This document shows, piece by piece, positions 9,717-18,010 of a stretch of 52,265 nucleotides of DNA (positions within the stretch are counted from its first letter, which is position 1; each line of letters starts with the position of its first letter). The stretch comes from an uncultured Sphingomonadaceae bacterium (GTDB lineage: Bacteria; Pseudomonadota; Alphaproteobacteria; Sphingomonadales; Sphingomonadaceae), in assembly GCA_903871605.1 (NCBI GenBank), contig CAIQHF010000054.1, positions 1 through 52,265 of the forward strand, read 5' to 3'. The notes under the pieces are model-generated. The model was not told the origin of the DNA, did not search any database, and worked only from the letters and a program-made list of their open reading frames with translations. Made by a program: the position numbers and the translations under genes.

Positions 9717-10187
9717 ATGGCCCACAGCATCGCGATTGCCTCCGATCACGCCGCCTTCGCGATGAAGGCCGAACTGGCCTCGTGGCTGCGCGCGGAGGGA
9801 CATGAGGTGCTCGATCTCGGCCCCGCGAGCGACGCGCGCGTCGACTATCCCGATTATGGCTATGCGCTCGCCGAGGCGGTCGCCGACGGCCGCGCGGCAT
9901 GCGGAATCGCGCTGTGCGGATCGGGGATCGGCATCTCGATCGCGGTCAACCGCCATCCCCGCCTGCGCTGCGCGCTCGTCTCCGAGCCGCTGTCGGCGAC
10001 GCTCGCGCGCGAGCATAACGACGCCAATGCGATCGCGCTTGGGGCACGCCTGATCGGGATCGAGCAGGCCAAGGCGTGCATCGCCGCGTTTCTCTCCACC
10101 GATTTCGCGGGCGGGCGCCACGCCGGCCGCGTCGACAAGCTCACCCACCCCATTTTTGGCCCTCGCCTCGAGAAGGAGCCCGCATGA
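9717..10187 (+). CDS. rpiB: Ribose-5-phosphate isomerase B
   Basis: Interconverts ribose-5-phosphate and ribulose-5-phosphate. The 156-residue product begins [15 protein letters not shown]. It carries the RpiB active-site loop [13 protein letters not shown] with the catalytic Cys, and [13 protein letters not shown]. Its stop overlaps the glyA start (ATGA at 10184), which implies translational coupling with serine hydroxymethyltransferase, an arrangement common in alphaproteobacteria. Confidence 0.95.
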   Translation: MAHSIAIASDHAAFAMKAELASWLRAEGHEVLDLGPASDARVDYPDYGYALAEAVADGRAACGIALCGSGIGISIAVNRHPRLRCALVSEPLSATLAREHNDANAIALGARLIGIEQAKACIAAFLSTDFAGGRHAGRVDKLTHPIFGPRLEKEPA

Positions 10188-11488
10188 GCACGCAGCCCAA
10201 CGCCCTCGCCGACATCCGCAAGGACGGCTTCTTCACGCAGACGCTCGCCGACTCCGATCCCGCGGTGTTCGCCGGCGTCGAACAGGAGCTCGATCGCGAA
10301 CGCCACCAGATCGAGCTGATCGCCTCCGAGAACATCGTCTCCAAGGCGGTGCTCGAGGCGCAGGGCTCGGTGTTCACCAACAAATATGCCGAAGGCTATC
10401 CGGGCAAGCGCTATTATCAGGGCTGCGCGCCGTCGGACGTCGTCGAGCAACTCGCGATCGACCGCGCGAAACAGCTGTTCGGCTGCGGCTTCGCCAACGT
10501 CCAGCCGCATTCGGGCGCGCAGGCCAACGGCGCCGTCATGCTCGCGCTCACAAAGCCCGGCGACACGATCATGGGGCTCAGCCTCGATGCCGGCGGCCAT
10601 CTGACGCACGGCGCGCGCGCGGCGCTGTCGGGCAAATGGTATAATGCCGTGCAATATGGCGTGAAGCCCGACACGCACCTGATCGACTATGACCAGGTCG
10701 AGGCGCTCGCGCGCGCGCACAAGCCGACGCTGATCATCACCGGCGGCTCGGCCTATCCGCGCCACATCGACTTCGCGCGCTTCCGCGCGATTGCCGACGA
10801 GGTCGGCGCGATCTTCATGGTCGACATGGCACATTTCGCGGGACTGGTTGCAGGCGGCGTCCACCCAACTCCGTTCGGCCACGCGCATGTCGTCACCACG
10901 ACGACGCACAAGACGCTGCGCGGCCCGCGCGGCGGGATGATCATGACCGACGACGAGGCGATCGCCAAGAAGATCAACTCGGCGGTGTTCCCAGGGCTGC
11001 AGGGCGGCCCGCTGATGCACGTCATCGCCGCCAAGGCGGTCGCGTTCGGCGAGGCGCTGAGCCCCGAGTTCAAGACCTATTCGGCCGCGGTCGTCGCCAA
11101 CGCCAAGGCGCTCGCCTCGCGCTTGAAGGAGCGCGGCGCCGATCTGGTCTCGGGCGGCACCGACACGCATCTGGCGCTCGTCGATCTCACCCCCTTGGGC
11201 GTCACCGGCAAGGATGCCGACGAGGCGCTCGAGCGCTCGGGGATCACCTGCAACAAGAACGGCATCCCGTTCGATCCGCTGCCGCCGGTCAAGACCAGCG
11301 GTATCCGTGTGGGAAGCCCCGCGGGGACCACGCGTGGCTTCGGCATCGCCGAGTTCCGCGACATCGCCGACATGATCGCCGACGTGCTCGAGGGGCTGCG
11401 TTCGAAGGGCGAGCACGGCGATCCGCAGGTCGAGGCGGCGGTGCGGCTGCGCGTGCGCGCGCTGTGCGAGCGTTTCCCGATTTACTAA
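10184..11488 (+). CDS. glyA: Serine hydroxymethyltransferase
   Basis: PLP enzyme converting serine and tetrahydrofolate to glycine and methylene-THF. The 434-residue product shows [30 protein letters not shown] and the PLP lysine in [13 protein letters not shown]. The start [10 protein letters not shown] at 10184 overlaps the rpiB stop and has AGAAGGAG upstream. It provides glycine, the substrate of the gcv system located 12-16 kb downstream. Confidence 0.97.
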   Translation: MSTQPNALADIRKDGFFTQTLADSDPAVFAGVEQELDRERHQIELIASENIVSKAVLEAQGSVFTNKYAEGYPGKRYYQGCAPSDVVEQLAIDRAKQLFGCGFANVQPHSGAQANGAVMLALTKPGDTIMGLSLDAGGHLTHGARAALSGKWYNAVQYGVKPDTHLIDYDQVEALARAHKPTLIITGGSAYPRHIDFARFRAIADEVGAIFMVDMAHFAGLVAGGVHPTPFGHAHVVTTTTHKTLRGPRGGMIMTDDEAIAKKINSAVFPGLQGGPLMHVIAAKAVAFGEALSPEFKTYSAAVVANAKALASRLKERGADLVSGGTDTHLALVDLTPLGVTGKDADEALERSGITCNKNGIPFDPLPPVKTSGIRVGSPAGTTRGFGIAEFRDIADMIADVLEGLRSKGEHGDPQVEAAVRLRVRALCERFPIY

Positions 11489-11501
11489 CGCATTCCCACA
11501 T

Positions 11502-11573
11502 CCGTTCGCACTGAGCGCAGGCGAAGTGCCGCCACCGTATCGCGTGGCCTTCGACTGCGCTCAGGCCGAACGG
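11502..11573. repeat. Family B paired inverted repeat (short form)
   Basis: Two 26-bp half-sites in inverted orientation, at 11502-11527 (CCGTTCGCACTGAGCGCAG...) and 11548-11573 (CCTTCGACTGCGCTCAG...), are separated by 20 bases. It sits between glyA and nrdR. The same half-site borders the GIY-YIG gene at 12084-12437. Confidence 0.85.
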
Positions 11574-11596
11574 GTCGGGGAGGACAGGACATAAAA

Positions 11597-12061
11597 ATGC
11601 GCTGCCCGTTCTGCGGCCACGAAGACAGCCAGGTGAAGGACAGCCGTCCGTCCGAGGACGCCGCCTCGATCCGCAGGCGGCGCCAGTGCGAGGGCTGCGG
11701 CGGGCGCTTCACCACCTTCGAGCGCGTCCAGTTGCGCGAGGTGACCGTGGTCAAGTCGGGGGGCGCCAAGCGCGAGCCGTTCGAACGCGGCAAGCTCGAG
11801 CGCTCGATCGAGATCGCCTGCCGCAAGCGCGGAATCTCGGCCGAGCGGATCGACCGGCTGGTCTCGGGGATCCAGCGTCAGCTCGAGACCTCGGGCGACC
11901 AGGAGGTCGAGGCGGCGCGGATCGGCGAGCTGGTGATGGACGGGCTGAAAGGGCTCGATCCGGTCGCCTACATCCGCTTCGCGAGCGTCTATAAGGATTT
12001 CACCGAGGCGCGCGACTTCGAGGCGTTCGCGGGCAATGTGAGCGAAGTGGGCAAGGGATGA
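11597..12061 (+). CDS. nrdR: Transcriptional repressor NrdR
   Basis: ATP/dATP-sensing repressor of ribonucleotide reductase genes. The 154-residue product has the N-terminal zinc ribbon with Cys3, Cys6, Cys31 and Cys34 (MRCPFCG...QCEGCGGRF). An ATP-cone domain follows ([20 protein letters not shown]). Length and layout match the family. In many alphaproteobacteria nrdR follows glyA; here a family B repeat pair lies between them. Confidence 0.96.
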   Translation: MRCPFCGHEDSQVKDSRPSEDAASIRRRRQCEGCGGRFTTFERVQLREVTVVKSGGAKREPFERGKLERSIEIACRKRGISAERIDRLVSGIQRQLETSGDQEVEAARIGELVMDGLKGLDPVAYIRFASVYKDFTEARDFEAFAGNVSEVGKG

Positions 12062-12083
12062 CTGACGACGCGCTCTCCCACCC

Positions 12084-12109
12084 CCGTTCGTCCTGAGCGC
12101 AGTCGAAGG
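12084..12109 (+). repeat. Left terminal inverted repeat of candidate GIY-YIG element
   Basis: A 26-bp half-site starting CCGTTCGTCCTGAGC and ending GTCGAAGG, 6 bases before the ATG of the GIY-YIG ORF. Its reverse complement matches 12412-12437 at 25 of 26 positions (T versus C at position 8). Confidence 0.85.
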
Positions 12110-12437
12110 ACAGCCATGAGCTTCGCCACCTATATGCTCCGCTGTTCGGACGGCAGCTTCTACGTTGGCCACACCGACGATCTCGAGACACGGATCGCGC
12201 AGCATCATGCGGGCGCATTGCCAGGCTATACGCATGACCGTCGCCCGCTCGAACTGGTGTGGCGCGAGAGCTTCGGGTCGCGCGACGAGGCACTGTCGGC
12301 GGAACGCCAAATCAAGGGCTGGTCGCGTGCCAAGAAGGAGGCGCTGATCCGCGGCGACTGGGACGCGGTCAGCGCGGCGGCGATCCCGCCTGCCGAGCGG
12401 GAGGCGCGTGCCCTTCGACTGCGCTCAGGGCGAACGG
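12084..12437 (+). mobile_element. Candidate mobile element: inverted repeats around a GIY-YIG nuclease gene
   Basis: This 354-base segment is bounded by near-perfect 26-bp inverted repeats and contains only a small GIY-YIG nuclease ORF. It lies between nrdR and the trmJ-like coding sequence. The same half-sites occur as short pairs without a gene at 11502-11573, 25246-25328 and 47905-47987. That pattern resembles an autonomous element with internally deleted derivatives. Mobility is an inference; no target-site duplication is claimed. Confidence 0.45.
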
Positions 12438-13228
12438 AGGGGGGGGATGATGGTCCCCCGCCCCCGGAGCCCCCCCACCCCGTTCGTGCTGAGCGCAGTC
12501 GAAGCACCGCCACCCAGCCTCCCCTCATCGTCCTCGTCCGCCCGCAGCTCGGGCAGAACATCGGCAAGGCCGCACGCGCGATGCTCAATTTCGGGCTGAC
12601 CGAACTGCGCATCGTGGCGCCGCGCGACGGCTGGCCCAATCCCGAGGCCGCGCCCGCCGCCTCGGGCGCCGATCGCGTGCTCGACGAGGCGCGGATCTTC
12701 GACAGCGTCGCCGAGGCGGTCGCCGACTGCAGCCACGTCTATGCGACCACGGTGCGGCGCCGCGGCGTCACCAAGCCGGTGGTGACGCCGGAAGCGGCGG
12801 CCGCCGAGATCCACGCCGCGACCGGCCGCTCGGCAATCCTGTTCGGCCCCGAGCGGGCGGGGCTCGAGACCGACGACGTCGCGCTGGCGCGGAAAATCGT
12901 GACGGTGCCGATCAACCCCGAATTCGGCTCGCTCAACCTCGCGCAGGCGGTGATCCTCGTCGCCTATGAATGGTCGAAGCGGCAGGCGCTGGTCCAGCCC
13001 TCGATGACCGACATCGAGCCGCCCGCCTCGCAGTTCGAGCTCGACGGGATGATCGCGCAACTGGACGCGATGCTCGACGCAGCGGGCTATTTCTTCCCGC
13101 CCGACCGGCGCGTGACGACGACGCGGATGCTGCGCACGCTGCTCACCAAGCCCGCCTGGACGAGCCAGGAGGTGCGCACCGTGCGCGGCGTGCTGACGAC
13201 GCTCGCCAAGCCGCATCCGCGAGACTAG
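12116..13228 (+). CDS. GIY-YIG nuclease domain fused to TrmJ-type tRNA methyltransferase
   Basis: A 370-residue ORF with two unrelated parts. Residues 1-85 form a compact GIY-YIG nuclease of the COG2827 type: Tyr6-Met-Leu, Tyr16-Val-Gly18, Arg26, and Glu63 in SAERQIKGW. Residues 97-134 are a low-complexity linker encoded by family B repeats. Residues 135-370 are a SPOUT methyltransferase like TrmJ (ribose 2'-O methylation of tRNA position 32), with LVRPQLGQNIGKAARAMLNFGL, ILFGPERAGL and INPEFGSLNLAQAV. The nuclease has no stop codon. The methyltransferase has no in-frame ATG, GTG or TTG before its first conserved motif; the next ATG (residue 156) would delete it. Either the fusion is real, or an indel in the G8 tract (12439-12446) hides the true boundary. 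Confidence 0.85.
   Translation: MSFATYMLRCSDGSFYVGHTDDLETRIAQHHAGALPGYTHDRRPLELVWRESFGSRDEALSAERQIKGWSRAKKEALIRGDWDAVSAAAIPPAEREARALRLRSGRTEGGDDGPPPPEPPHPVRAERSRSTATQPPLIVLVRPQLGQNIGKAARAMLNFGLTELRIVAPRDGWPNPEAAPAASGADRVLDEARIFDSVAEAVADCSHVYATTVRRRGVTKPVVTPEAAAAEIHAATGRSAILFGPERAGLETDDVALARKIVTVPINPEFGSLNLAQAVILVAYEWSKRQALVQPSMTDIEPPASQFELDGMIAQLDAMLDAAGYFFPPDRRVTTTRMLRTLLTKPAWTSQEVRTVRGVLTTLAKPHPRD
12412..12505. repeat. Family B half-sites inside coding sequence (linker of the fusion)
   Basis: A half-site at 12412-12437 (right inverted repeat of the candidate element) and another in opposite orientation at 12480-12505 (CCGTTCGTGCTGAGC...) flank a G8/C-rich hairpin-forming stretch. Translated in frame they give the linker residues RLRSGRTEGG and HPVRAERSRS between the nuclease and methyltransferase domains. 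Confidence 0.85.
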
Positions 13229-13251
13229 GGCGACCACCCTTCAAACACTCT

Positions 13252-13330
13252 TGTTCTCCCGCGAAAGCGGGAGTCCAGGGCTTCAAGCGCTGCGGCTCCT
13301 CACCTGGGCTCCTGCCTACGCAGGAGCACA
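13252..13330. repeat. Family A hairpin repeat between convergent genes
   Basis: Hairpins CTCCCGC-GAAA-GCGGGAG and CTCCTGC-CTAC-GCAGGAG, with CCAGG/CCTGG inner arms. It lies in the gap between the GIY-YIG/TrmJ ORF (+) and the chorismate mutase gene (-), so it probably ends transcription from both sides. Confidence 0.8.
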
Positions 13331-13337
13331 TGAGCGC

Positions 13338-13652
13338 TTACTTCGCGTCGAACTGCGCCAGCTCATAGGCAATCGACGCCTCGACCAGCGCCTCCCACAA
13401 GGCGGCCGCGACCTCCTCGGGCCAATCGCCGTCGCGCGCATCCGCCACCATGTTGGCGATCACCTCGGCCTTGCGCGCCTCGTCGCGGACATGGCTTCGC
13501 GCGGGCTTGATCCGCGCCGCTGCACGCATGTAGCCGAACCGTGTGGCGAGCAGCGCGCCGATCGCGCGGTCGGTCGCATCGACCCCGGCGCGGACTTCGG
13601 TCATGGTGGTGCAGACTTCGGGTGACGGGAAGGATGTCATGACCGTCGCCAT
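13338..13652 (-). CDS. Chorismate mutase, monofunctional AroQ type
   Basis: Converts chorismate to prephenate for Phe/Tyr synthesis. The 104-residue, all-helical product has the AroQ pattern: an Arg in helix 1 (EVRAGVDATDRAIGALLATRFGYM) and Lys/Arg in AARIKPARSHVRDEARKAEVI. It resembles PchB-like and alphaproteobacterial chorismate mutases. I chose the ATG at 13652, which has GGGAAG about 4 bases upstream; an ATG at 13640 is the alternative. The frame stays open much further upstream but that is antisense to the next gene. Confidence 0.85.
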   Translation of the reverse strand: MATVMTSFPSPEVCTTMTEVRAGVDATDRAIGALLATRFGYMRAAARIKPARSHVRDEARKAEVIANMVADARDGDWPEEVAAALWEALVEASIAYELAQFDAK

Positions 13653-13739
13653 AGCTTCCCAAGCGGAGGGGGCAAGCGTGCTGTCTTTCTTTGCAAGTCG
13701 ATCGCTCTTAGGGTTGATGACGCAAAGAAGGAGTGTTCC

Positions 13740-14003
13740 ATGCGTCGCCTCGTATCCGTGTCCGCCCTGCTCACCGTGCTCGCTGCCACGTCCCTGCATG
13801 CGCAGAATGTCGCGGCGACCGCCGACGTCCCCGCCGCGACCGCCAAGCCGGCCAAGGTCAAGAAGGTCTGCCGCTCCGAGAGCGTGATTGGCAGCAACAT
13901 TCCCGCAACAACATGCCATACCCAGGACGAATGGGTGGCGATCGATAATGCCACTCGCGCAAATGCACGTGAAATGATGAACCACAACCCGCAGCGGCGA
14001 TAG
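13740..14003 (+). CDS. Small secreted protein with a conserved-looking Cys pair
   Basis: The 87-residue product has a clear signal peptide (MRRLVSVSALLTVLAATSLHA, cleavage near AQN). An Ala/Pro/Lys linker and a short C-terminal part follow, with two cysteines (KVCRSESVIGSN...TTCHTQDEWV) that could form a disulfide. AAGGAG lies 7 bases before the ATG. Similar small periplasmic proteins with Cys-x-Thr-x2-Glu-Trp occur in sphingomonads, as far as I recall; no function is known. It is divergent from the chorismate mutase gene. Confidence 0.75.
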   Translation: MRRLVSVSALLTVLAATSLHAQNVAATADVPAATAKPAKVKKVCRSESVIGSNIPATTCHTQDEWVAIDNATRANAREMMNHNPQRR

Positions 14004-14191
14004 TTCGACAACCCTCTTCGCCTTGACGCGGGCGCGATGTTCTGCGACAGGCGCGCCCTCGCAATTGGCCCCGCACGCTCGGTGAAGCGGGTGCCCTGCC
14101 GGACTGATTCTGCGAATCAGCGTCGCGCCAGAGCGGTTCCGGGCATTTTCCGCGACCCCTCGGGATCGCCAACGCAATTGAAGGACGTCTT

Positions 14192-14806
14192 ATGTCGAAG
14201 CGCCATAGCGCCAAGTACAAGCTCGATCGCCGCATGGGCGAGAACATCTGGGGTCGCCCCAAGTCGCCGGTCAACAAGCGCGAATACGGCCCCGGCCAGC
14301 ATGGCCAGCGCCGCAAGGGCAAGGCCACCGATTTCGGCATCCAGCTGCGCGCCAAGCAGAAGCTCAAGGGCTATTATGGCGACGTCACCGAGAAGCAGTT
14401 CAAGAAGGCCTATTTCGAGGCCGACCGGATCAAGGGCGATACCTCGCAGAACCTGATCGGCCTGCTCGAGCGCCGCCTCGACGCGGTGGTCTACCGCGCC
14501 AAGTTCGCGCCCACCGTGTTCTCGTCGCGCCAGCTGGTCAGCCACGGCCATGTCCGCGTCAACGGCGTCAAGTGCAACATCGCGTCGCGCCAGATCAAGA
14601 TCGGCGACGTCGTCGAGCTCAGCGCCAAGGCGCAGGAGATGGCGCTGGTGATCGAAGCACAGGGCCTCTCCGAGCGCGAAGTGCCCGACTATCTGGCACA
14701 GGACGGCGCCTCGAAGGTCACCTTCCAGCGCATCCCGACGCTCGACGAGGTGCCCTATCCGGTCAAGATGGAGCCGAACCTGGTCGTCGAGTTCTACTCG
14801 CGCTGA
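14192..14806 (+). CDS. rpsD: 30S ribosomal protein S4
   Basis: Primary 16S rRNA-binding protein of the 30S body. The 204-residue product has the S4 N-terminal region ([16 protein letters not shown]). The S4 RNA-binding domain follows ([33 protein letters not shown]), ending NLVVEFYSR. Monocistronic here, with a 188-base leader that holds no gene, and a hairpin terminator at 14836-14870. Confidence 0.98.
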   Translation: MSKRHSAKYKLDRRMGENIWGRPKSPVNKREYGPGQHGQRRKGKATDFGIQLRAKQKLKGYYGDVTEKQFKKAYFEADRIKGDTSQNLIGLLERRLDAVVYRAKFAPTVFSSRQLVSHGHVRVNGVKCNIASRQIKIGDVVELSAKAQEMALVIEAQGLSEREVPDYLAQDGASKVTFQRIPTLDEVPYPVKMEPNLVVEFYSR

Positions 14807-14835
14807 CCACTCGGCATCGATAGCGATGAAGACAT

Positions 14836-14870
14836 GGGGCGGTTCCTTCGCGGGAGCCGCCCCTTTCCTT
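14836..14870 (+). terminator. Rho-independent terminator after rpsD
   Basis: GGGGCGGTTCC and GGGAGCCGCCCC form a GC-rich stem with a short loop, followed by TTTCCTTT. It lies 29 bases after the rpsD stop and just before the convergent S9 peptidase stop at 14877, so it may work in both directions. Confidence 0.75.
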
Positions 14871-14876
14871 TGACGC

Positions 14877-16928
14877 TCAGTTCGCGAGATGCAGCGAGGC
14901 GCGAAGAAACGCGTCGGAACGGCGCAGCATGTCGGCACGTATTTCGCTGCTCGGCAGCTGATGGTCGAGACCGGGATAGATGATCGCCTGACTCTGCTTG
15001 CCCGCCGCGCGCAGGCGATCGTTCATCGATCGGGTCTCCGCGACGCCGACATTCATGTCCAACGTGCCGTGAAACATCAGGACCGGCGCTTCGAACACCG
15101 CTGCGTGGCGAGCAGGCGAGGCCGCGTCGGTGTCGATATTGCCGATATAGTTTCTCGCCAGTGCGTCGTTGGTGAACCGGCTCGACTCGGCCTTCAATGC
15201 GTCCAGGTCGGTCACCGGCGCGATCGCCACGACGGCCTTGAAGAGCTTCGGATCGAGTACCTGCGATTCCAGCGCCGCATAGCCGCCATAGGACCAGCCG
15301 ACGATCGCCAGCTTCTGCGGATCGGCGATTCCCTGCGCGACCAGCCAGCGGCCCGCATCGACGACATCGCCGATCGCGACGCGCCAGGACTTGAAGCCGT
15401 TCTGCATCTGCCAGGCGTCGCCATAGCCGGTAGATCCGCGATATTCCGGCTGCAACACCGCAAAACCGCGCGCTGTGTAGAATTGGACGAGCCAGTCGAA
15501 GCCCCAGTCGTCGTGCGACGCAGGACCACCATGCGGCATGACGATCGCGGGACGACCTTTGGTCGGTCCGCCGGGCGGCAGCGACAGAAACGCCGGAATT
15601 GCCGTTCCGTCCGCCGCTGTGTAGCTGACCGACTTCATCGTCGAGAGCGCGGCATGTTCGAGCCTCGGCCGCGTCAGCATCAGCTCGTTGAGATGCTTGG
15701 TCTGGCGATCGAAGACATAGTAGCGGCCCGGATCGATGTCGCTACCTGCAAACAGGAGCAGCTTCGATTCGTCGGCGCTTGCGCTGACGAAGTTGACGAT
15801 CGGGAAGTGTGGCAGAGCCTTGGATAGCGCCTTCGAAAGCGCGGCATAATCGGAATCGAAATAGGTCGCATTGGCGGTGTCGGCGGTGATCTTGACGCCG
15901 ATGAGCCGCGCCTCTCGTCCTACCCGGATCGTATCTTCCACATCGACATGCGGGTCGGCATAGACCGGGTCGGTCTTCATCGAGCCGTCGAGCGAAACAC
16001 GATATAGCGCATCTCGCCCGTCCTTCTTCATCAGGCAGTAGGCGACGTTCGCCCTGCCATCGACCGAGATCGGGCGAAGCCCTTGGTCATTCTCGGTCAC
16101 CGTAGAGAATGGCCGCCAGGTGCGATCGCCCAGGATGCGATAGGCCCAATGCTCGTTGGGCCGCAGAATGCCCAATCCATTGGACTCGCGATTGGACTTC
16201 ATCCGCACGACACCCATGCCATCGGAAAGGAATGACGAAGCGGTGGGATCCGCCTGCTCGACCTTGCTCGCGGCGAGGCTCCGGGTATCGACGAGATCGA
16301 CCCCGTAGCCGTTGTCCGAGCTGGCCAGATGGGTGCCGAGTTGCTGTTCGGGAACGTGGTCGCGTTCGATCAGCAGCTTGCCGTCCTTGCCCTCACGCCA
16401 ATCGATGACGATGCCATCGTCATTGCTCATGCGCAAACGCGCCGCGATCGACTGACGCTGCCCGAGCGATGCCTGATGCCTGCCGTCGTCATCCAGCGCG
16501 ATGAGCCGTCGCACGCCCAGAAGGGTCACGTCCGCGGTGCCGCTGGTATCGATATCGTAGATCGTACAGACGATCCGATGGTCGTCTGCCCAGTCGCAGT
16601 CCTGCAACTGCGTCGGTATGCCGCTTGCCGACGCGATCGCCTTGGGCGGCGCCGATCCATCCGACGGCGCCACCATGAGACTTTCGCCCGCCGCCGCATC
16701 GGCTGCAAGATAGAGTATCCGGCTGCCGTCGGGTGACAGGGCAGGCGTTCTGACCGCCTCGCGAGCGCCAAATATCGCGGCGATGTCCGGCCCAGCCGCC
16801 GAAGCTTGCGCCACCATCTTGGCGGCGGCGCCAACCGATGCCGGAGCAGCAGCAGCAGCAAAGCACGCGACGCCGGCCAGCAAGCGCCGTCGGCGACCGC
16901 TCGCAAAGATCGTCATATCTACCCCCAA
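14877..16928 (-). CDS. S9-family serine peptidase (prolyl oligopeptidase / acylaminoacyl peptidase type), exported
   Basis: The 683-residue product carries an N-terminal signal (RRRRLLAGVACFAAAAAPASVGA) and a beta-propeller region of about 350 residues. The C-terminal alpha/beta hydrolase domain has the nucleophile in GWSYGGYAAL, an Asp in GTLDMNVGV and a His in YPGLDHQLP. Such enzymes cleave short peptides in the periplasm. Start is MGVDM at 16928, or Met5 at 16916. Codon choice looks less strongly GC-biased than in its neighbours, a possible sign of transfer. It is isolated, convergent with rpsD and divergent from the agmatine deiminase gene. Confidence 0.92.
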   Translation of the reverse strand: MGVDMTIFASGRRRRLLAGVACFAAAAAPASVGAAAKMVAQASAAGPDIAAIFGAREAVRTPALSPDGSRILYLAADAAAGESLMVAPSDGSAPPKAIASASGIPTQLQDCDWADDHRIVCTIYDIDTSGTADVTLLGVRRLIALDDDGRHQASLGQRQSIAARLRMSNDDGIVIDWREGKDGKLLIERDHVPEQQLGTHLASSDNGYGVDLVDTRSLAASKVEQADPTASSFLSDGMGVVRMKSNRESNGLGILRPNEHWAYRILGDRTWRPFSTVTENDQGLRPISVDGRANVAYCLMKKDGRDALYRVSLDGSMKTDPVYADPHVDVEDTIRVGREARLIGVKITADTANATYFDSDYAALSKALSKALPHFPIVNFVSASADESKLLLFAGSDIDPGRYYVFDRQTKHLNELMLTRPRLEHAALSTMKSVSYTAADGTAIPAFLSLPPGGPTKGRPAIVMPHGGPASHDDWGFDWLVQFYTARGFAVLQPEYRGSTGYGDAWQMQNGFKSWRVAIGDVVDAGRWLVAQGIADPQKLAIVGWSYGGYAALESQVLDPKLFKAVVAIAPVTDLDALKAESSRFTNDALARNYIGNIDTDAASPARHAAVFEAPVLMFHGTLDMNVGVAETRSMNDRLRAAGKQSQAIIYPGLDHQLPSSEIRADMLRRSDAFLRASLHLAN

Positions 16929-17035
16929 ATTCTCCCCCGCGGGCAGTCTCCTTTAAAGCGTTGTCGCCGGCAAGAGGCGTTGCGCCAAGATGGGTACGCT
17001 GCCATGGCGCGACTTCTGCCGCCTTAGGAGCGAGT

Positions 17036-18010
17036 ATGTCCCTCCCCCCGCCCGAATGGGCGCCGCACGACGCCGTCTGGATCGGCTTTCCCAGCCATGC
17101 CGAGCTGTGGGAAGGCGATCTCGAGCCCGCCCGCGCGGAGGTGATCGCCTTTGCGCGCGCGGTGTGGGCGGGCGGCAAGGGTGAACGCGTCATCCTCGTC
17201 GCCGCCGACGAGGACGCGGGCGAGGCGGCGCGCACGCTGGCGGGGGGCGACGCCGAGGTGCTGGTGCGCGCGTTCGGCGACGTGTGGCTGCGCGATACCG
17301 GGCCGATCCTCCTGTCCGATGGATCGGCGCGCGACTTCCGCTTCAACTTTTGGGGCAATAAATACGACCTGCCCGGCGACGAGGCGATCGGCGGGCTGCT
17401 CGCCGCGAGCCGCGGGCTGGGCGCGACCGCATGCGACTGGGTGCTCGAAGGCGGCGCGATCGACGGCGACGGCACCGGCTTGCTCGTCACCACCGAACAG
17501 TGCCTGCTCAACCCCAACCGCAATCCCGATCTGTCGCGCGCCGACATCGAAGCGCGGCTCGCGCGCGATCTCGGTATCGAGCGGGTGCTGTGGCTGGGCG
17601 ACGGGCTCGCGCACGACCATACCGACGGGCATGTCGACAATCTCGCGCGCTTCGTCGCACCGGGCCGGCTGGCGATTCCGGTCGCAGCGGACGCCGACGA
17701 TCCCAACGCCGCGGTCTATGTCGACGCCCGCGCGCGCGCCGAGAAATTCGGCGTCGAGGTGGTGGCGATCCCCTCCCCCGGCCGCGTCGAGCGCGATGGC
17801 GAGGTGGTGCCGGCCTCGTACATGAATTTCTATATCGGCAATGCCGCGGTGGTGGTGCCTGTCTACGGCGCGCCCAACGACGCCGCGGCGGTCGCCGCGA
17901 TCGGCGCGCTGTTCCCGGACCGGGCGGCGATCGGCATCCGCGCGGATCATCTGCTCACCGGCGGCGGCTCGCTCCACTGCATCTCGCAGCAGATTCCCGC
18001 CGCGGCCTGA
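17036..18010 (+). CDS. aguA: Agmatine deiminase
   Basis: Hydrolyses agmatine to N-carbamoylputrescine and ammonia. The 324-residue product has the peptidylarginine-deiminase-like fold motifs. These are WLRDTGPILL, NFWGNKYDLP, EGGAIDGDGTG, the His in HDHTDGHVDN, and the nucleophilic Cys in GGGSLHCISQQIP near the C-terminus. The ATG at 17036 is preceded by AGGAG; the longer open frame from 16838 is not needed. The stop overlaps the next ATG (TGATG), and N-carbamoylputrescine amidase follows, so the cluster makes putrescine from agmatine. Confidence 0.95.
   Translation: MSLPPPEWAPHDAVWIGFPSHAELWEGDLEPARAEVIAFARAVWAGGKGERVILVAADEDAGEAARTLAGGDAEVLVRAFGDVWLRDTGPILLSDGSARDFRFNFWGNKYDLPGDEAIGGLLAASRGLGATACDWVLEGGAIDGDGTGLLVTTEQCLLNPNRNPDLSRADIEARLARDLGIERVLWLGDGLAHDHTDGHVDNLARFVAPGRLAIPVAADADDPNAAVYVDARARAEKFGVEVVAIPSPGRVERDGEVVPASYMNFYIGNAAVVVPVYGAPNDAAAVAAIGALFPDRAAIGIRADHLLTGGGSLHCISQQIPAAA

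Noticed and set aside
13653-14177. Long N-terminal extension of the chorismate mutase frame
   Set aside because: It is antisense to the small secreted protein gene, has low-quality composition, and no chorismate mutase of this type carries it.
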